Source of the DNA: Neolewinella aurantiaca
GTDB taxonomy: Bacteria; Bacteroidota; Bacteroidia; Chitinophagales; Saprospiraceae
NCBI RefSeq assembly: GCF_008014675.1
Contig: NZ_VOXD01000014.1
Location: forward strand, 1 to 64,000
Direction: 5' to 3'
DNA length: 64,000 nucleotides
Both the position numbers and the translations under genes were made by a program. This document shows positions 33,647-42,218 of this stretch, in pieces. Numbering within the stretch: the stretch's first letter is position 1; each line of letters opens with the position of its first letter. The notes below the pieces were generated by a model. The model saw only the letters and a list, made by a program, of their open reading frames with translations. It searched no databases and was not told where the DNA came from.

Positions 33647-35785
33647 CTACTTCTCGTCGTCGTTGTTGCTTAGCTGCTCGCGGAGCTGCTCGAAAGCAGA
33701 AAGGTCGCCAAGCGTAGAACGCTCGATGCTTGCGGAGGTCTTCTTGAGGACCTTGCGCGTGTTGTCACGCTCTTCAGCCTGCTCTTTGTAAACCTGGTCT
33801 TTTGCTTCCTTGCGGATGTCGTTGACGTAGCGGCTGTGGCTTACCGTGAGGCGCTTGCTGTCGCGGTCGAACTCAATCACCTTAACGGTAAGTGTTTCGT
33901 CTACATCAGCAATTGTGCCGTCTTCCTTACGCATGAGTTTGATCGGGGCGTACGCTTCGAGGCCGTATGGCATCTGAACGATGGCGCCGCGGTCGTCCTT
34001 GCGGAGAACGGTTGCTTCGTGGTAGCTTCCTTCGGGGAAAACATTCTCGAAAGTCTCCCATGGGTTCTCTTCGAGTTGCTTGTGGCCGAGAGACATCTTA
34101 CGGTTCTCTTCGTCAACTTCAAGTACCATCACCTGGATGTCGGCGCCCACTTTCGTGAACTCAGACGGGTGACCGAAACGCTTGGTCCAGCTAAGGTCGC
34201 TGATGTGGATCATACCGCCAATGCCTTCGTCGAGTTCGACGAATACACCGTAGGGGGTGAGGTTCTTGACCTTACCTGTGTGTACAGACTCTAGGTCAAA
34301 GTTCTCACGAATACGCTCCCAAGGATCGGTAGCGAGTTGCTTGATAGAGAGGGACATCTTCCGGTCTTCGCGGTCGATGGTTACTACTTTGGCGCTCTTG
34401 GTCTCACCGACGGTGAAGTACTCGCGGGCGTTGATTGGCTGGTTGCTCCAGCTTACTTCGCTTACGTGAACGAGTCCTTCAACACCTGGCTGAATTTCGA
34501 GGAATGCACCGTAGTCTTCGATGTTGACCACTTTGCCTTCCACGGTGCTGCCTTCTCCGATGGTTTCGTCGAGGACTTCCCATGGGTGCTTCTGGAGCTG
34601 CTTGAGACCGAGGCTGATACGCTTCTTGTTCTCGTCGAAGTCCAGTACGGCAACATTGACCTTCTGGTTGAGTTCGAGCACATCGCTTGGGTGGTTGATA
34701 CGACCCCAGCTGATGTCTGTGATGTAAAGAAGACCGTCTACGCCACCAAGGTCGAGGAACGCACCGAAGTCGGTGATGTTCTTAACGATACCTTCGAGTA
34801 CCTGACCACGCTCGAGGGAAGCGATGATCGCTTCACGCTGCTCTGCGAGGTCACTCTCGATAAGAGCTTTGTGAGAAACAACGGCGTTCTTGATGGTTTC
34901 GTTGATCTTAACGACCTTGAATTCCATCGTCTTGCCAACGTATGCATCATAGTCAACGATCGGCTTGATGTCGATCTGTGAACCAGGAAGGAAGGTTTCC
35001 AGACCACCACAGTCAGCGATAAGGCCACCTTTGGTTTTGCTGATAACCTTACCGTTGATAACGGTACCGTTAGCGTAGGAATCGCGGATGCGGTCCCATG
35101 CACGGAGGAGCTTGGCCTTACGGCGGCTCAGTACGAGTTGTCCTTTTTCGTCTTCCTGCTGCTCAACGTAAACTTCTACGGTATCACCTACCTGAAGTTC
35201 AGCCTGATCGCGGAATTCTGAAAGAGGAAGAAGACCGTCAGACTTGTAGTTGAGATCAAGGATCACATCACCGTCGATGATGCTGGACACCTTGGCACTC
35301 ATGATCTCCGACTCGGAGATGTTAGTCATAGAGTCTTCGTACTGCTTTTCCATTGCGGTACGCTCCTCAGCAGAGTAGCGGCTGGCAGCGGAGCGGGCAG
35401 TCATGTTCCAGTTGAAGTCGTCGTGTGCTTCACCGGTGGCGCCGCTCTGGTCGGCTTCATCGATTTCAACACCCTCTTCCTTTACCTCTTCGGTAAGGAC
35501 GACAGCTACTTTAGTGGACTCCTTACGGATCACTTTAGCGGTTGATTTCACGTCTTCGTCGGTGCCAATTACGATGCTGCCTTCTTCAGCAGCAGTATCT
35601 TCGGCGGGAGCAGCAGCATCAGCAGCGGCGGCTTCAGCAGTCTCCTTTACTTCTTCGGGGTCTTTTGCCTCGATCTCAGTAGAGGGTGCTTCTTGTGTTT
35701 CGGGAATCTCCGGCGTCGCGTCGGTCGCGGGAGTGTTGTCGGTTCCTGCGTCTACTGCAGGATCCTTATCATCATCCATCATCAT
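33647..35785 (-). CDS. rpsA: 30S ribosomal protein S1 with a long acidic N-terminal extension
   Basis: Encodes 712 residues, longer than the roughly 560-residue enterobacterial protein. Six S1 repeats fill about residues 165-660, for example GLLPLSEF, GGLIADCGGLETFLPGSQ, ITDFGAFLDLGGVDGLLYI, IEDYGAFLEIQPGVEGLVHV and LTPYGVFVELDEGIGGMIHI. The first 130 or so residues are low-complexity and rich in Asp, Glu, Ala, Pro and Thr. S1 binds mRNA on the 30S platform. In Bacteroidota, where Shine-Dalgarno pairing is little used, it may weigh more in initiation (inference). The start reads MMMDDDKDP, so the exact ATG is ambiguous by two codons. Confidence 0.95.
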   Translation of the reverse strand: MMMDDDKDPAVDAGTDNTPATDATPEIPETQEAPSTEIEAKDPEEVKETAEAAAADAAAPAEDTAAEEGSIVIGTDEDVKSTAKVIRKESTKVAVVLTEEVKEEGVEIDEADQSGATGEAHDDFNWNMTARSAASRYSAEERTAMEKQYEDSMTNISESEIMSAKVSSIIDGDVILDLNYKSDGLLPLSEFRDQAELQVGDTVEVYVEQQEDEKGQLVLSRRKAKLLRAWDRIRDSYANGTVINGKVISKTKGGLIADCGGLETFLPGSQIDIKPIVDYDAYVGKTMEFKVVKINETIKNAVVSHKALIESDLAEQREAIIASLERGQVLEGIVKNITDFGAFLDLGGVDGLLYITDISWGRINHPSDVLELNQKVNVAVLDFDENKKRISLGLKQLQKHPWEVLDETIGEGSTVEGKVVNIEDYGAFLEIQPGVEGLVHVSEVSWSNQPINAREYFTVGETKSAKVVTIDREDRKMSLSIKQLATDPWERIRENFDLESVHTGKVKNLTPYGVFVELDEGIGGMIHISDLSWTKRFGHPSEFTKVGADIQVMVLEVDEENRKMSLGHKQLEENPWETFENVFPEGSYHEATVLRKDDRGAIVQMPYGLEAYAPIKLMRKEDGTIADVDETLTVKVIEFDRDSKRLTVSHSRYVNDIRKEAKDQVYKEQAEERDNTRKVLKKTSASIERSTLGDLSAFEQLREQLSNNDDEK

Positions 35786-36047
35786 AGGGATGTGAAAATT
35801 TTAAAGGTTATAATAACAAGACACTTCGGGGGCATCCTTTCCCCACTTCTTCCAGGAGGCCTGGCTAAAGCCGCGCAAAGGTACGGGCTTTTTCAATACT
35901 AAGCAAGAGCTGGTTAGAATCTTATTTCACCTGTGGCTCCCGGGCGCAATCGCAGATACAAAGTTCGCTTTCAGGAGAAATGCTCCGTGAGTTCCCGCGC
36001 CCAACGTCCTTCGAGGCCACGATCATTTACTTTGCCTGTCCCCTGCC

Positions 36048-36623
36048 CTATTTATACATCCCGCTTATTTCCAATTCCCGCGCCACGGCATCGGGAACGA
36101 GGTACCTGATACTGAGGCCATCTCTGATAGAAGCCCGAATGTAAGTTGCAGAAAGGTGCATCAAAGGTGCATCGTGCAGGGTTACCCGGGGGTGACTGGC
36201 CAATTCCCCGGTATCATAACCTGGCCTGTTATAAACATGGATGTCGTAATCCCTTAACAGTATATCCGAATTTTTCCACTTTGGCAACGTTGGCAGGTTG
36301 TCTCCTCCCATAATGAGACTAAAGGCCCGGTCGGGGTACTTATCCCTGAGAACAGCCAGGGTGTCAATAGTGTACGATGGCTTCGGCATGTCGAACTCAA
36401 TGTTACTTCCCCTCAGCCCGGGAGTATCGCCAATAGCCAGTTCCACCAGATTCAAACGGTCGTGATCGCGTGCTAGGCTACCGGCTTTTTTAAACGGGTT
36501 CTGCGGACTCACTACCAGCCAGACTTCGTCTAAGTCCGTTCTCGTAAGCATGTAATTAGCAATGATCATATGCCCCACGTGAACGGGGTTGAACGAACCA
36601 AAAAAAAGACCTGTTTTACGCAT
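36048..36623 (-). CDS. nadD: Nicotinate-nucleotide adenylyltransferase
   Basis: Encodes 191 residues, normal for NadD. It adenylates nicotinate mononucleotide with ATP to give deamido-NAD+, a step of NAD synthesis in the cytoplasm. The nucleotidyltransferase motif GSFNPVHVGH (His15, His18) and the C-terminal SATYIRASI (ISSTxIR equivalent) are present, as are VVSPQNPFK and MGGDNL. It lies 58 nt downstream of the aspartoacylase-like gene on the same strand, and the two may be co-transcribed. Confidence 0.95.
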   Translation of the reverse strand: MRKTGLFFGSFNPVHVGHMIIANYMLTRTDLDEVWLVVSPQNPFKKAGSLARDHDRLNLVELAIGDTPGLRGSNIEFDMPKPSYTIDTLAVLRDKYPDRAFSLIMGGDNLPTLPKWKNSDILLRDYDIHVYNRPGYDTGELASHPRVTLHDAPLMHLSATYIRASIRDGLSIRYLVPDAVARELEISGMYK

Positions 36624-36681
36624 ATTATCGGTGGTTACAAAAGCTGATGTTCTCCCAAAGGATTATTCCCGAACTGCAGGC

Positions 36682-37641
36682 TTAGTACGCCAGGGGAAAC
36701 TTATAGTTCCTGACGATGAAAAAACCTTCGTCTCCCTGTTTCTGGTACAAAGGCATTAACAAATAACCGTCGGTAGGCGCTGTGATGCTTCCACTCTTGT
36801 CGGTTGCCAGCAGTTCGCCCTTCAGAACAGGTTGAAAATTTTTATAACCCGGCTTCATCTGAAAGCCATCACCTCCGTGATGATCGATCTTATGAACGTA
36901 AGTCAATTCTGTCAACCGGGGCAGATTTGCAGCCCGTTCGCGCAGGAGTTGATCATGAAAACTGTTCACATCTTCGTCTTTCACGCACCCAAGTGCCCGC
37001 AACAGATTGATGGTAGCAGCCAGGGCCAGGTCAACCGATAGTGGGTCCTCGTGATTACCCGCCTCAAAAGAAATAGCACGCACCGGGAGATTGGTTGCAA
37101 AATGGTTGCCCCGGAAATAATGCAATGTCGTTCCCTGCAAGCCACTCAGCATTCCTTTGATTACGGGCACCGACATTTCAGCCGCCAGACTCAGACTCGG
37201 AGCGTCATCGCCGGTGATGGCGAAAATCCCGCCTTGTGCGGTTGTAGTGTGAATATCCAGTAGTATGAGTTCGCTAAGCGGAGCTTCTTCTACCGCAGTT
37301 TCGATGGCTGCGAGCAATTCGTGGAGTTCGTGATCCTCCGAGGTAGAAGATTGATCCGGCCGCCCCTCGAGAGGACGCCAGATACGATTGAGATCAACGT
37401 CGATAAAGCGTTTGCCCAGCGCTAATGCTTCAAGGTTACCCCGCAGCGCCAGAAATTCACCCTTAAAACTAAAACCCGGATTCAGACGGGGCTCGTCCGC
37501 CAGCATCTCAAACAGTCGTTCCAGAGCCAGCACTCCCGCAGGTTCGTTCCCATGAATTCCACCAATAGCCACAACCAAAGGGCCATTTTCTGCTCCCCGG
37601 TAATGACCGATGATTCGTTCTGATTCGGCTATTTTCCCCAT
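36682..37641 (-). CDS. Succinylglutamate desuccinylase/aspartoacylase family metallohydrolase
   Basis: Encodes 319 residues from the ATG at 37641; a GTG two codons upstream is an alternative. The zinc site is visible as GGIHGNEPAG (His and Glu at about 30 and 33) and DIHTTTAQGG, with the Arg/Asn motif DVDLNRIW between them, as in the AstE/AspA branch of M14 enzymes. Family members remove acyl groups from amino acids or hydrolyse amides; the substrate is open. A -7-like TATCTTTA (37677-37684) lies about 35 nt upstream. nadD follows. Confidence 0.87.
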   Translation of the reverse strand: MGKIAESERIIGHYRGAENGPLVVAIGGIHGNEPAGVLALERLFEMLADEPRLNPGFSFKGEFLALRGNLEALALGKRFIDVDLNRIWRPLEGRPDQSSTSEDHELHELLAAIETAVEEAPLSELILLDIHTTTAQGGIFAITGDDAPSLSLAAEMSVPVIKGMLSGLQGTTLHYFRGNHFATNLPVRAISFEAGNHEDPLSVDLALAATINLLRALGCVKDEDVNSFHDQLLRERAANLPRLTELTYVHKIDHHGGDGFQMKPGYKNFQPVLKGELLATDKSGSITAPTDGYLLMPLYQKQGDEGFFIVRNYKFPLAY

Positions 37642-37698
37642 AGACACCTTTGGCTCACGACTGCTTTTGATTTTTGTAAAGATAGGAGTTCTTCCACG

Positions 37699-38388
37699 CT
37701 AAAAGTAAAACTTCAATGCTACCAGCTGGGCCAGAAACCCAACGAGATACCCCGAATAGACCTGAACTTTATCGTGCGCGCGCAACGCGAGCCGTGCGGT
37801 ACCAACAAGCCCCGCAAGTAAAACACCAGCGATAAGCAAAACACCCAAACCGATCGTGTAATCCCCAATTACAACCCCGTTCGCACCAAACAACCCCATG
37901 GTAATCATCAACATCCCTACGAGCCCCCCCATGCCTACGGCATGCAGGCTTATTTTGTCCAGTACGTTTATTACAAAGGCAAGTGCAAGTGCAATCACCA
38001 CACCTAAAAGGAAGGTTGAGAAAATAGTTGGTACATCGTTGCTGTTGCTCAGGTTATAGTACACCCAGAAATACAGGACCATCACCAACAGTAACGGGCC
38101 AATTCGCTCGGTTTTCTCCTCCATCATAACGCTGCCCACCATATTGAGGGCAACCATCAACAGCACCGAAACCATAGGAATTACTGCGGTATAGAGCACC
38201 ATCATCAGCAACGTCAACAGCGCCCGTGACTCTCCGAAACCGTTTGCTCCAAACAGAAAAGGGTTTACTACCATCAGCAGTACATACATATAGGTAGGAA
38301 CCAACAGCGGGTGAAAAAGACCGCTCACGGCAAGAGCCCACCAATTCTTAGCTTCTTGTTCAGGAGTTTCTGTAGTAACAATATCCAT
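37699..38388 (-). CDS. Membrane protein, possibly a degenerate PAP2-like protein
   Basis: Encodes 229 residues with about six hydrophobic segments. The phrases KISLHAVGMGGLVG and RLALRAHDKVQVYSGYLVGF resemble the C-terminal motifs of PAP2-type membrane phosphatases (SxH and RxxxxxHxxxD), but the usual acid at the end is replaced, so activity is uncertain. The leaderless-type promoter directly before the ATG fixes the start. No operon partners are apparent. Confidence 0.65.
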   Translation of the reverse strand: MDIVTTETPEQEAKNWWALAVSGLFHPLLVPTYMYVLLMVVNPFLFGANGFGESRALLTLLMMVLYTAVIPMVSVLLMVALNMVGSVMMEEKTERIGPLLLVMVLYFWVYYNLSNSNDVPTIFSTFLLGVVIALALAFVINVLDKISLHAVGMGGLVGMLMITMGLFGANGVVIGDYTIGLGVLLIAGVLLAGLVGTARLALRAHDKVQVYSGYLVGFLAQLVALKFYF

Positions 38389-38392
38389 CTTG

Positions 38393-38400
38393 CAAAGATA
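38393..38400 (-). promoter_or_regulatory. -7 element TATCTTTG, leaderless-type
   Basis: On the minus strand TATCTTTG, exact to TAnnTTTG, is followed by CAAG and the ATG at 38388. Four bases leave no room for a leader. Confidence 0.65.
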
Positions 38401-38509
38401 TACCCATCCGTAACTCTACAGAACATTTTTTGGTCACGAGCTCATGCACCGCTCCTGGGATCGGTCAAAATCATCAGACAGCTTTTCAGTCTACAGATCA
38501 TAAAAATAC

Positions 38510-38528
38510 GGGCGCGGGCGCAGGTGCC
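38510..38528 (-). repeat. Dispersed GC 19-mer, copy 9
   Basis: GGCACCTGCGCCCGCGCCC on the minus strand; first base differs from consensus. Intergenic, between 38400 and 38587. A partial look-alike (CCTGCGCACGC) follows at 38550-38560. Confidence 0.75.
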
Positions 38529-38586
38529 ATGTCCGTTCTCAACATAGAACCTGCGCACGCACAAGCAGTAAATAGCCTCCCCTTGG

Positions 38587-40560
38587 CTACCGAACCAGTT
38601 TAAATGTAGTCCTGCGGTTACGGGCCCGCCCCTCTTCCGTCTCATTACCCGCTACTGGCTTAGCCTCTCCTTCTCCCCGCGTTGAAATACGAGCTTCCTC
38701 AACGCCCTGTTCGATCAGGTAATCTTTTACTGCTGCTGCTCGCTCCTGACTAAGTCGGAGGTTCGTCGTTTCATCTCCAACATCATCTGTATGACCTACG
38801 ATTTCAACCGTAAAGTCCGGAGCCTCTTTCAGCAGCGCTGCTAACCGGTCCAATTCATCGCCCGAGACCGCTAACAGTTTTGCACTGCCACTGGAGAAGA
38901 GAACATTCCGAAAAGCAATTGCACCGTCAGGTTCCGCCCGGTCACTTACCGGAACGGCATCTTTCTTGATCGGCTGCAGAGCAATGTCAAGCAGGTAGGG
39001 TTCTATTTGCGCACGCTCGCCTGCCAAAGAAAAACGATCAGCATAAAACATATAGCCCTCGAGGTCTACCGTAAAGGCATAATCCTTCCCTACGGGAAGT
39101 ACCGCAAGAAAGCTTCCCGACGTTCCTGTCTGTCTGCTGCTGGGAGGAGCTGTCTGAGTCAAATCCCTAAGGCGCACGGTTGCCGCCAGCGGGCGCCCCG
39201 TGACCGCGTCCGTCACCCTGGCTTTTACGTAAGTAACCGGAGCCGGACGTAACGTTTCGGGCAACTCAAACTGGTAGATATCCACATCCATTTTTCCGGT
39301 TTCTACACTAAGGCTCCCTTTACTGAAGTAGGCGGTCTTACCGTCGGGCGCGATGAAAAGATTGGTTTCCTCACCCGCAGTATTGATGGGATAGCCCAGG
39401 TTTACCGGCTCCATCCATTTGTTATCAGCACTTAGTCCAGAACGAAAGATGTCCGCTCCGCCAAGGCCGGGATGACCATCGCTGGTGAAGTACAAAGTGG
39501 TACCGTCTGGCGACCAAAATGGATACAGTTCATCACCAGCGGTATTTACCGTTGGACCGAGGTTCACCGGACGAGACCATTTACCCGAAGGAAGTCGCCC
39601 GCACAAATAAAGGTCTGCTCCGCCAAAACCTCCCGGTCTGCGACTGGCAAAAAAGAGTAAGGTACCATCGGCCGATATGCTGGGTTGTGCTTCGTAATCT
39701 CTGGTATTGATTTCCGGCCCTATATTTTTAGCAGCAGACCAGTTGCCCTGATCGTTTCTCTCTGAATAATAAAGATCGCAACTCCCCGCTCCGTCTAATC
39801 GGTCACATGCCGTAAAAACCAGATAATTACCGTCTGCCGTGATGCTTTGTGCTCCTTCATTAAACTCAGTATTTACTCCATCAAGAGGTTCGGCTTCCGA
39901 CCATGTTCCGTCTTCCTGCTTTGTGCTGATGAAAAAATCTTCCTGTTGTCCTTCCACCCGGCGGGTAAAAACCATGTTTTGCCCGTCAATGCTAAGGCTC
40001 GGAAAGTATTCCATCTCATCCTGGGTATTCACGCCTCCGGCCACAGGAACGGGGTTGAAAGGAACCGGTTTTGCAGCCAGACTTCTGGCTGTTTGAGCTT
40101 TTTTCAACAACACTTCCGCCTTCTCCCTTCTGTCTTCTCTCGCAGTCGCATAACGGGATGAAGCATACAGCTCGAATGCTCCCACGGCTTCCTCAAACTG
40201 TCCGTTCTTACTATACAACTCCCCTAATTCACGGTAGACAACTCCGCCTACTTCCGCCTGAGCGGCCATCCCCCTTCTGACGTCTTCGATGGCAGATGGG
40301 AAATCCCCCATTTCCTTGAAGCTAATCGAACGCAGATAATACAATTGGCTCTGATCGGGGTTCCCGCTGATCAGGCCATCAAACTTCTCCTTTGCTTTCG
40401 TAAAATTACCGAGGTCCAGTTCCGAGCGCGCTTCCGCTAACAGTCGCTGATCTTTCTTCTTCAGCGATGAGATGTCTTTTCCCCCTCCCGGTTGCGCGGT
40501 TGCGCAGGCAGCAAAAGAGAATAAAGAAAGGATAAGGAGCAGAATACGAAGTAGGCCCAA
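38587..40560 (-). CDS. TPR/PD40/OmpA envelope protein, PorE-like
   Basis: Encodes 657 residues. A signal peptide (about 1-22) is followed by TPR helices (about 35-150), a WD40/PD40-type beta-propeller (about 165-430; SADGTLLFFASRRPGG, SPDGTTLYFTSDGHPG), a carboxypeptidase-regulatory-like domain (about 445-520, VKARVTDAVTGRPLAA) and an OmpA peptidoglycan-binding domain (about 545-657; VGHTDDVGD, NRRTTFKL). This order is that of PorE, a T9SS component tied to peptidoglycan. Bacteroidota carry several paralogues of this architecture, so PorE itself is not proven. Confidence 0.88.
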   Translation of the reverse strand: MGLLRILLLILSLFSFAACATAQPGGGKDISSLKKKDQRLLAEARSELDLGNFTKAKEKFDGLISGNPDQSQLYYLRSISFKEMGDFPSAIEDVRRGMAAQAEVGGVVYRELGELYSKNGQFEEAVGAFELYASSRYATAREDRREKAEVLLKKAQTARSLAAKPVPFNPVPVAGGVNTQDEMEYFPSLSIDGQNMVFTRRVEGQQEDFFISTKQEDGTWSEAEPLDGVNTEFNEGAQSITADGNYLVFTACDRLDGAGSCDLYYSERNDQGNWSAAKNIGPEINTRDYEAQPSISADGTLLFFASRRPGGFGGADLYLCGRLPSGKWSRPVNLGPTVNTAGDELYPFWSPDGTTLYFTSDGHPGLGGADIFRSGLSADNKWMEPVNLGYPINTAGEETNLFIAPDGKTAYFSKGSLSVETGKMDVDIYQFELPETLRPAPVTYVKARVTDAVTGRPLAATVRLRDLTQTAPPSSRQTGTSGSFLAVLPVGKDYAFTVDLEGYMFYADRFSLAGERAQIEPYLLDIALQPIKKDAVPVSDRAEPDGAIAFRNVLFSSGSAKLLAVSGDELDRLAALLKEAPDFTVEIVGHTDDVGDETTNLRLSQERAAAVKDYLIEQGVEEARISTRGEGEAKPVAGNETEEGRARNRRTTFKLVR

Positions 40561-40623
40561 GGGAAAGTAATTGATTATACCACCCTTAACGTATGGCCGA
40601 TGGCCGATGTTATCTTAAGTAAT

Positions 40624-41649
40624 CTAAGCGCCTACGCTGGATTTCTTTAGTGCATCTTTGGCCGCAGGGAAATCGCCAGCCTTTTTCCAGTGTTCAATCG
40701 CTTTAGGTATTTTGCCATTTGCTTCGTAGGCTCTTCCGATTTCGTAATTCACTTCGTCGGTAGAGGGCGCCTTGGGGTCATCTGCACCATTGAGGGAACG
40801 CTCAAATGCGAAAATAGCATCGCCTGCACGGCCAGCGGTGACCAAAAGCTTACCGAAGGTATTATTGACTCTCCGGTCATAGCGATCCAGACTCGCGATG
40901 CGCTGCTTACGCTTAGAAAACATGTTGTATACCCGAAGCGCTTCTGCAGGCTGATTAAGCTTGAGGAAAGTATCTCCGAGTGCAACCTGGGCCATCCAAT
41001 AGATTGCCTGGTGAGGGATGCTGTTTTTCGTCACAGCCTCAAAGTCAGCTGCGGCTTCCTCCCACATTTCTTTTCTGCTGTAGGCGATCCCCCGGCCGTA
41101 GTGGCTCTCGGGCATCGACGGGTTGATCTTCAGGCTTTTATTGTAATCATAGATCGCATCGTCGATGTTACGCAATCTTAAGTTTACAAAACCACGGCGC
41201 TCATATGCCTGGGCATGACGTTCGAAACGACCAACTACTTTGGTCATCATCGCCAGTGCCTCCTGCTCTTTATCTTCCTGGTTTACAAGTTGCCGCCCCT
41301 TATTGAAAAGCTGGACGGTCGTACGATCACTGTGCGGTTCGAGAACATGATGGTCGAGAATAGTCCCGGCACTAAGCCTCCAAAGATTGAGACTACCGGC
41401 CATACTGAAGGATACGACACGTTCTAATAAATTCAGGGTGTTCAACCAGTGGCGCTCGGAGCCCACAACAACCGTCCGTGGCACATCCAGCGTCAACTCT
41501 TCCGGTTTAAAAAATTCTTCCGGTTTGAGCAGAATGTCATTCTTATAGTAGTGTTCCATCCGGTGCGTGTACTGTTCCACGACCTGATTGAAGACGCGCT
41601 CCGACCCGAATTCAAGTTGGCCCGCAATGATTATCCTGTACTCTGACAT
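40624..41649 (-). CDS. TPR repeat protein
   Basis: Encodes 341 residues without a signal peptide, so probably cytoplasmic. The N-terminal part (about 1-110) is not recognised. Residues about 125-335 contain tetratricopeptide repeats, for example QAYERRGFVNLRLRNIDDAIYDYN, ESHYGRGIAYSRKEMWEEAAADF and YEIGRAYEANGKIPKAIEHW. TPRs mediate protein-protein contacts; the partner is unknown. Confidence 0.75.
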   Translation of the reverse strand: MSEYRIIIAGQLEFGSERVFNQVVEQYTHRMEHYYKNDILLKPEEFFKPEELTLDVPRTVVVGSERHWLNTLNLLERVVSFSMAGSLNLWRLSAGTILDHHVLEPHSDRTTVQLFNKGRQLVNQEDKEQEALAMMTKVVGRFERHAQAYERRGFVNLRLRNIDDAIYDYNKSLKINPSMPESHYGRGIAYSRKEMWEEAAADFEAVTKNSIPHQAIYWMAQVALGDTFLKLNQPAEALRVYNMFSKRKQRIASLDRYDRRVNNTFGKLLVTAGRAGDAIFAFERSLNGADDPKAPSTDEVNYEIGRAYEANGKIPKAIEHWKKAGDFPAAKDALKKSSVGA

Positions 41650-42218
41650 ACCCTAAAGTGCTTTACTCCCTGACGATAAAATTCAATAGCACACACAATA
41701 AAAAACCCGGCCGATCAAAGTTCACATCTGGAATGTGACATGGCCGAAGGAAGACCTATATCCGGATGAACGAATGCTGGCCTTGAAAACCGGTAAAAAT
41801 TATGTGGTATCGACGTAAACCCTGCAACCTCAGCGACTTAACACTAGTGCAGGAATACAAAAGTGCAGTTTTCCGGGATATTTTCAAAGGAAAAAGCCGA
41901 ATAATTTTTGCTCTGGGTTGATTTTGTCCACAATTGCTCTCCTGAACCTTCATTTCTGTTGAAAACAACTCTTCCGCTCAGAAAAAAGCGAGAAAATCCG
42001 GATCAAACCCTACTGCAGTTTTTTGTACAGCAACTATGCCACTTGCCCCCCTTCGATTCAATGACACATTCCGCTCCCACATGGTTCGTTGCTGATCCAA
42101 ATTCAATTCCATTGTAAACAGACCAGGTAACAAGTAAACAAAACACATTCCCCCCAAAAAAAAGGCTGCTTCTCCGACAATTGGAGAAGCAGCCTTCTTT
42201 AAGATTATATGACCTGGC
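41650..42218. other. 569-nt stretch without a recognised gene
   Basis: Apart from the OmpA terminator at 42162-42200, I see no convincing coding sequence. An imperfect hairpin (CGGCC ... TTCACAT/ATGTGAC ... GGCCG, about 41709-41750) lies upstream of the TPR gene. The remainder is AT-richer and repeat-free. Confidence 0.5.
42162..42200 (-). terminator. Rho-independent terminator of the TSP3-OmpA gene
   Basis: A perfect 14-bp stem, AAGGCTGCTTCTCC (42162-42175) with its complement at 42183-42196, followed on the minus strand by a run of eight T. It starts 23 nt past the stop at 42219. Confidence 0.9.

Noticed and set aside
35926-35950. Possible further copy of the 19-mer (CACCTGTGGCTCCCGG)
   Set aside because: Too many changes in both halves to count.
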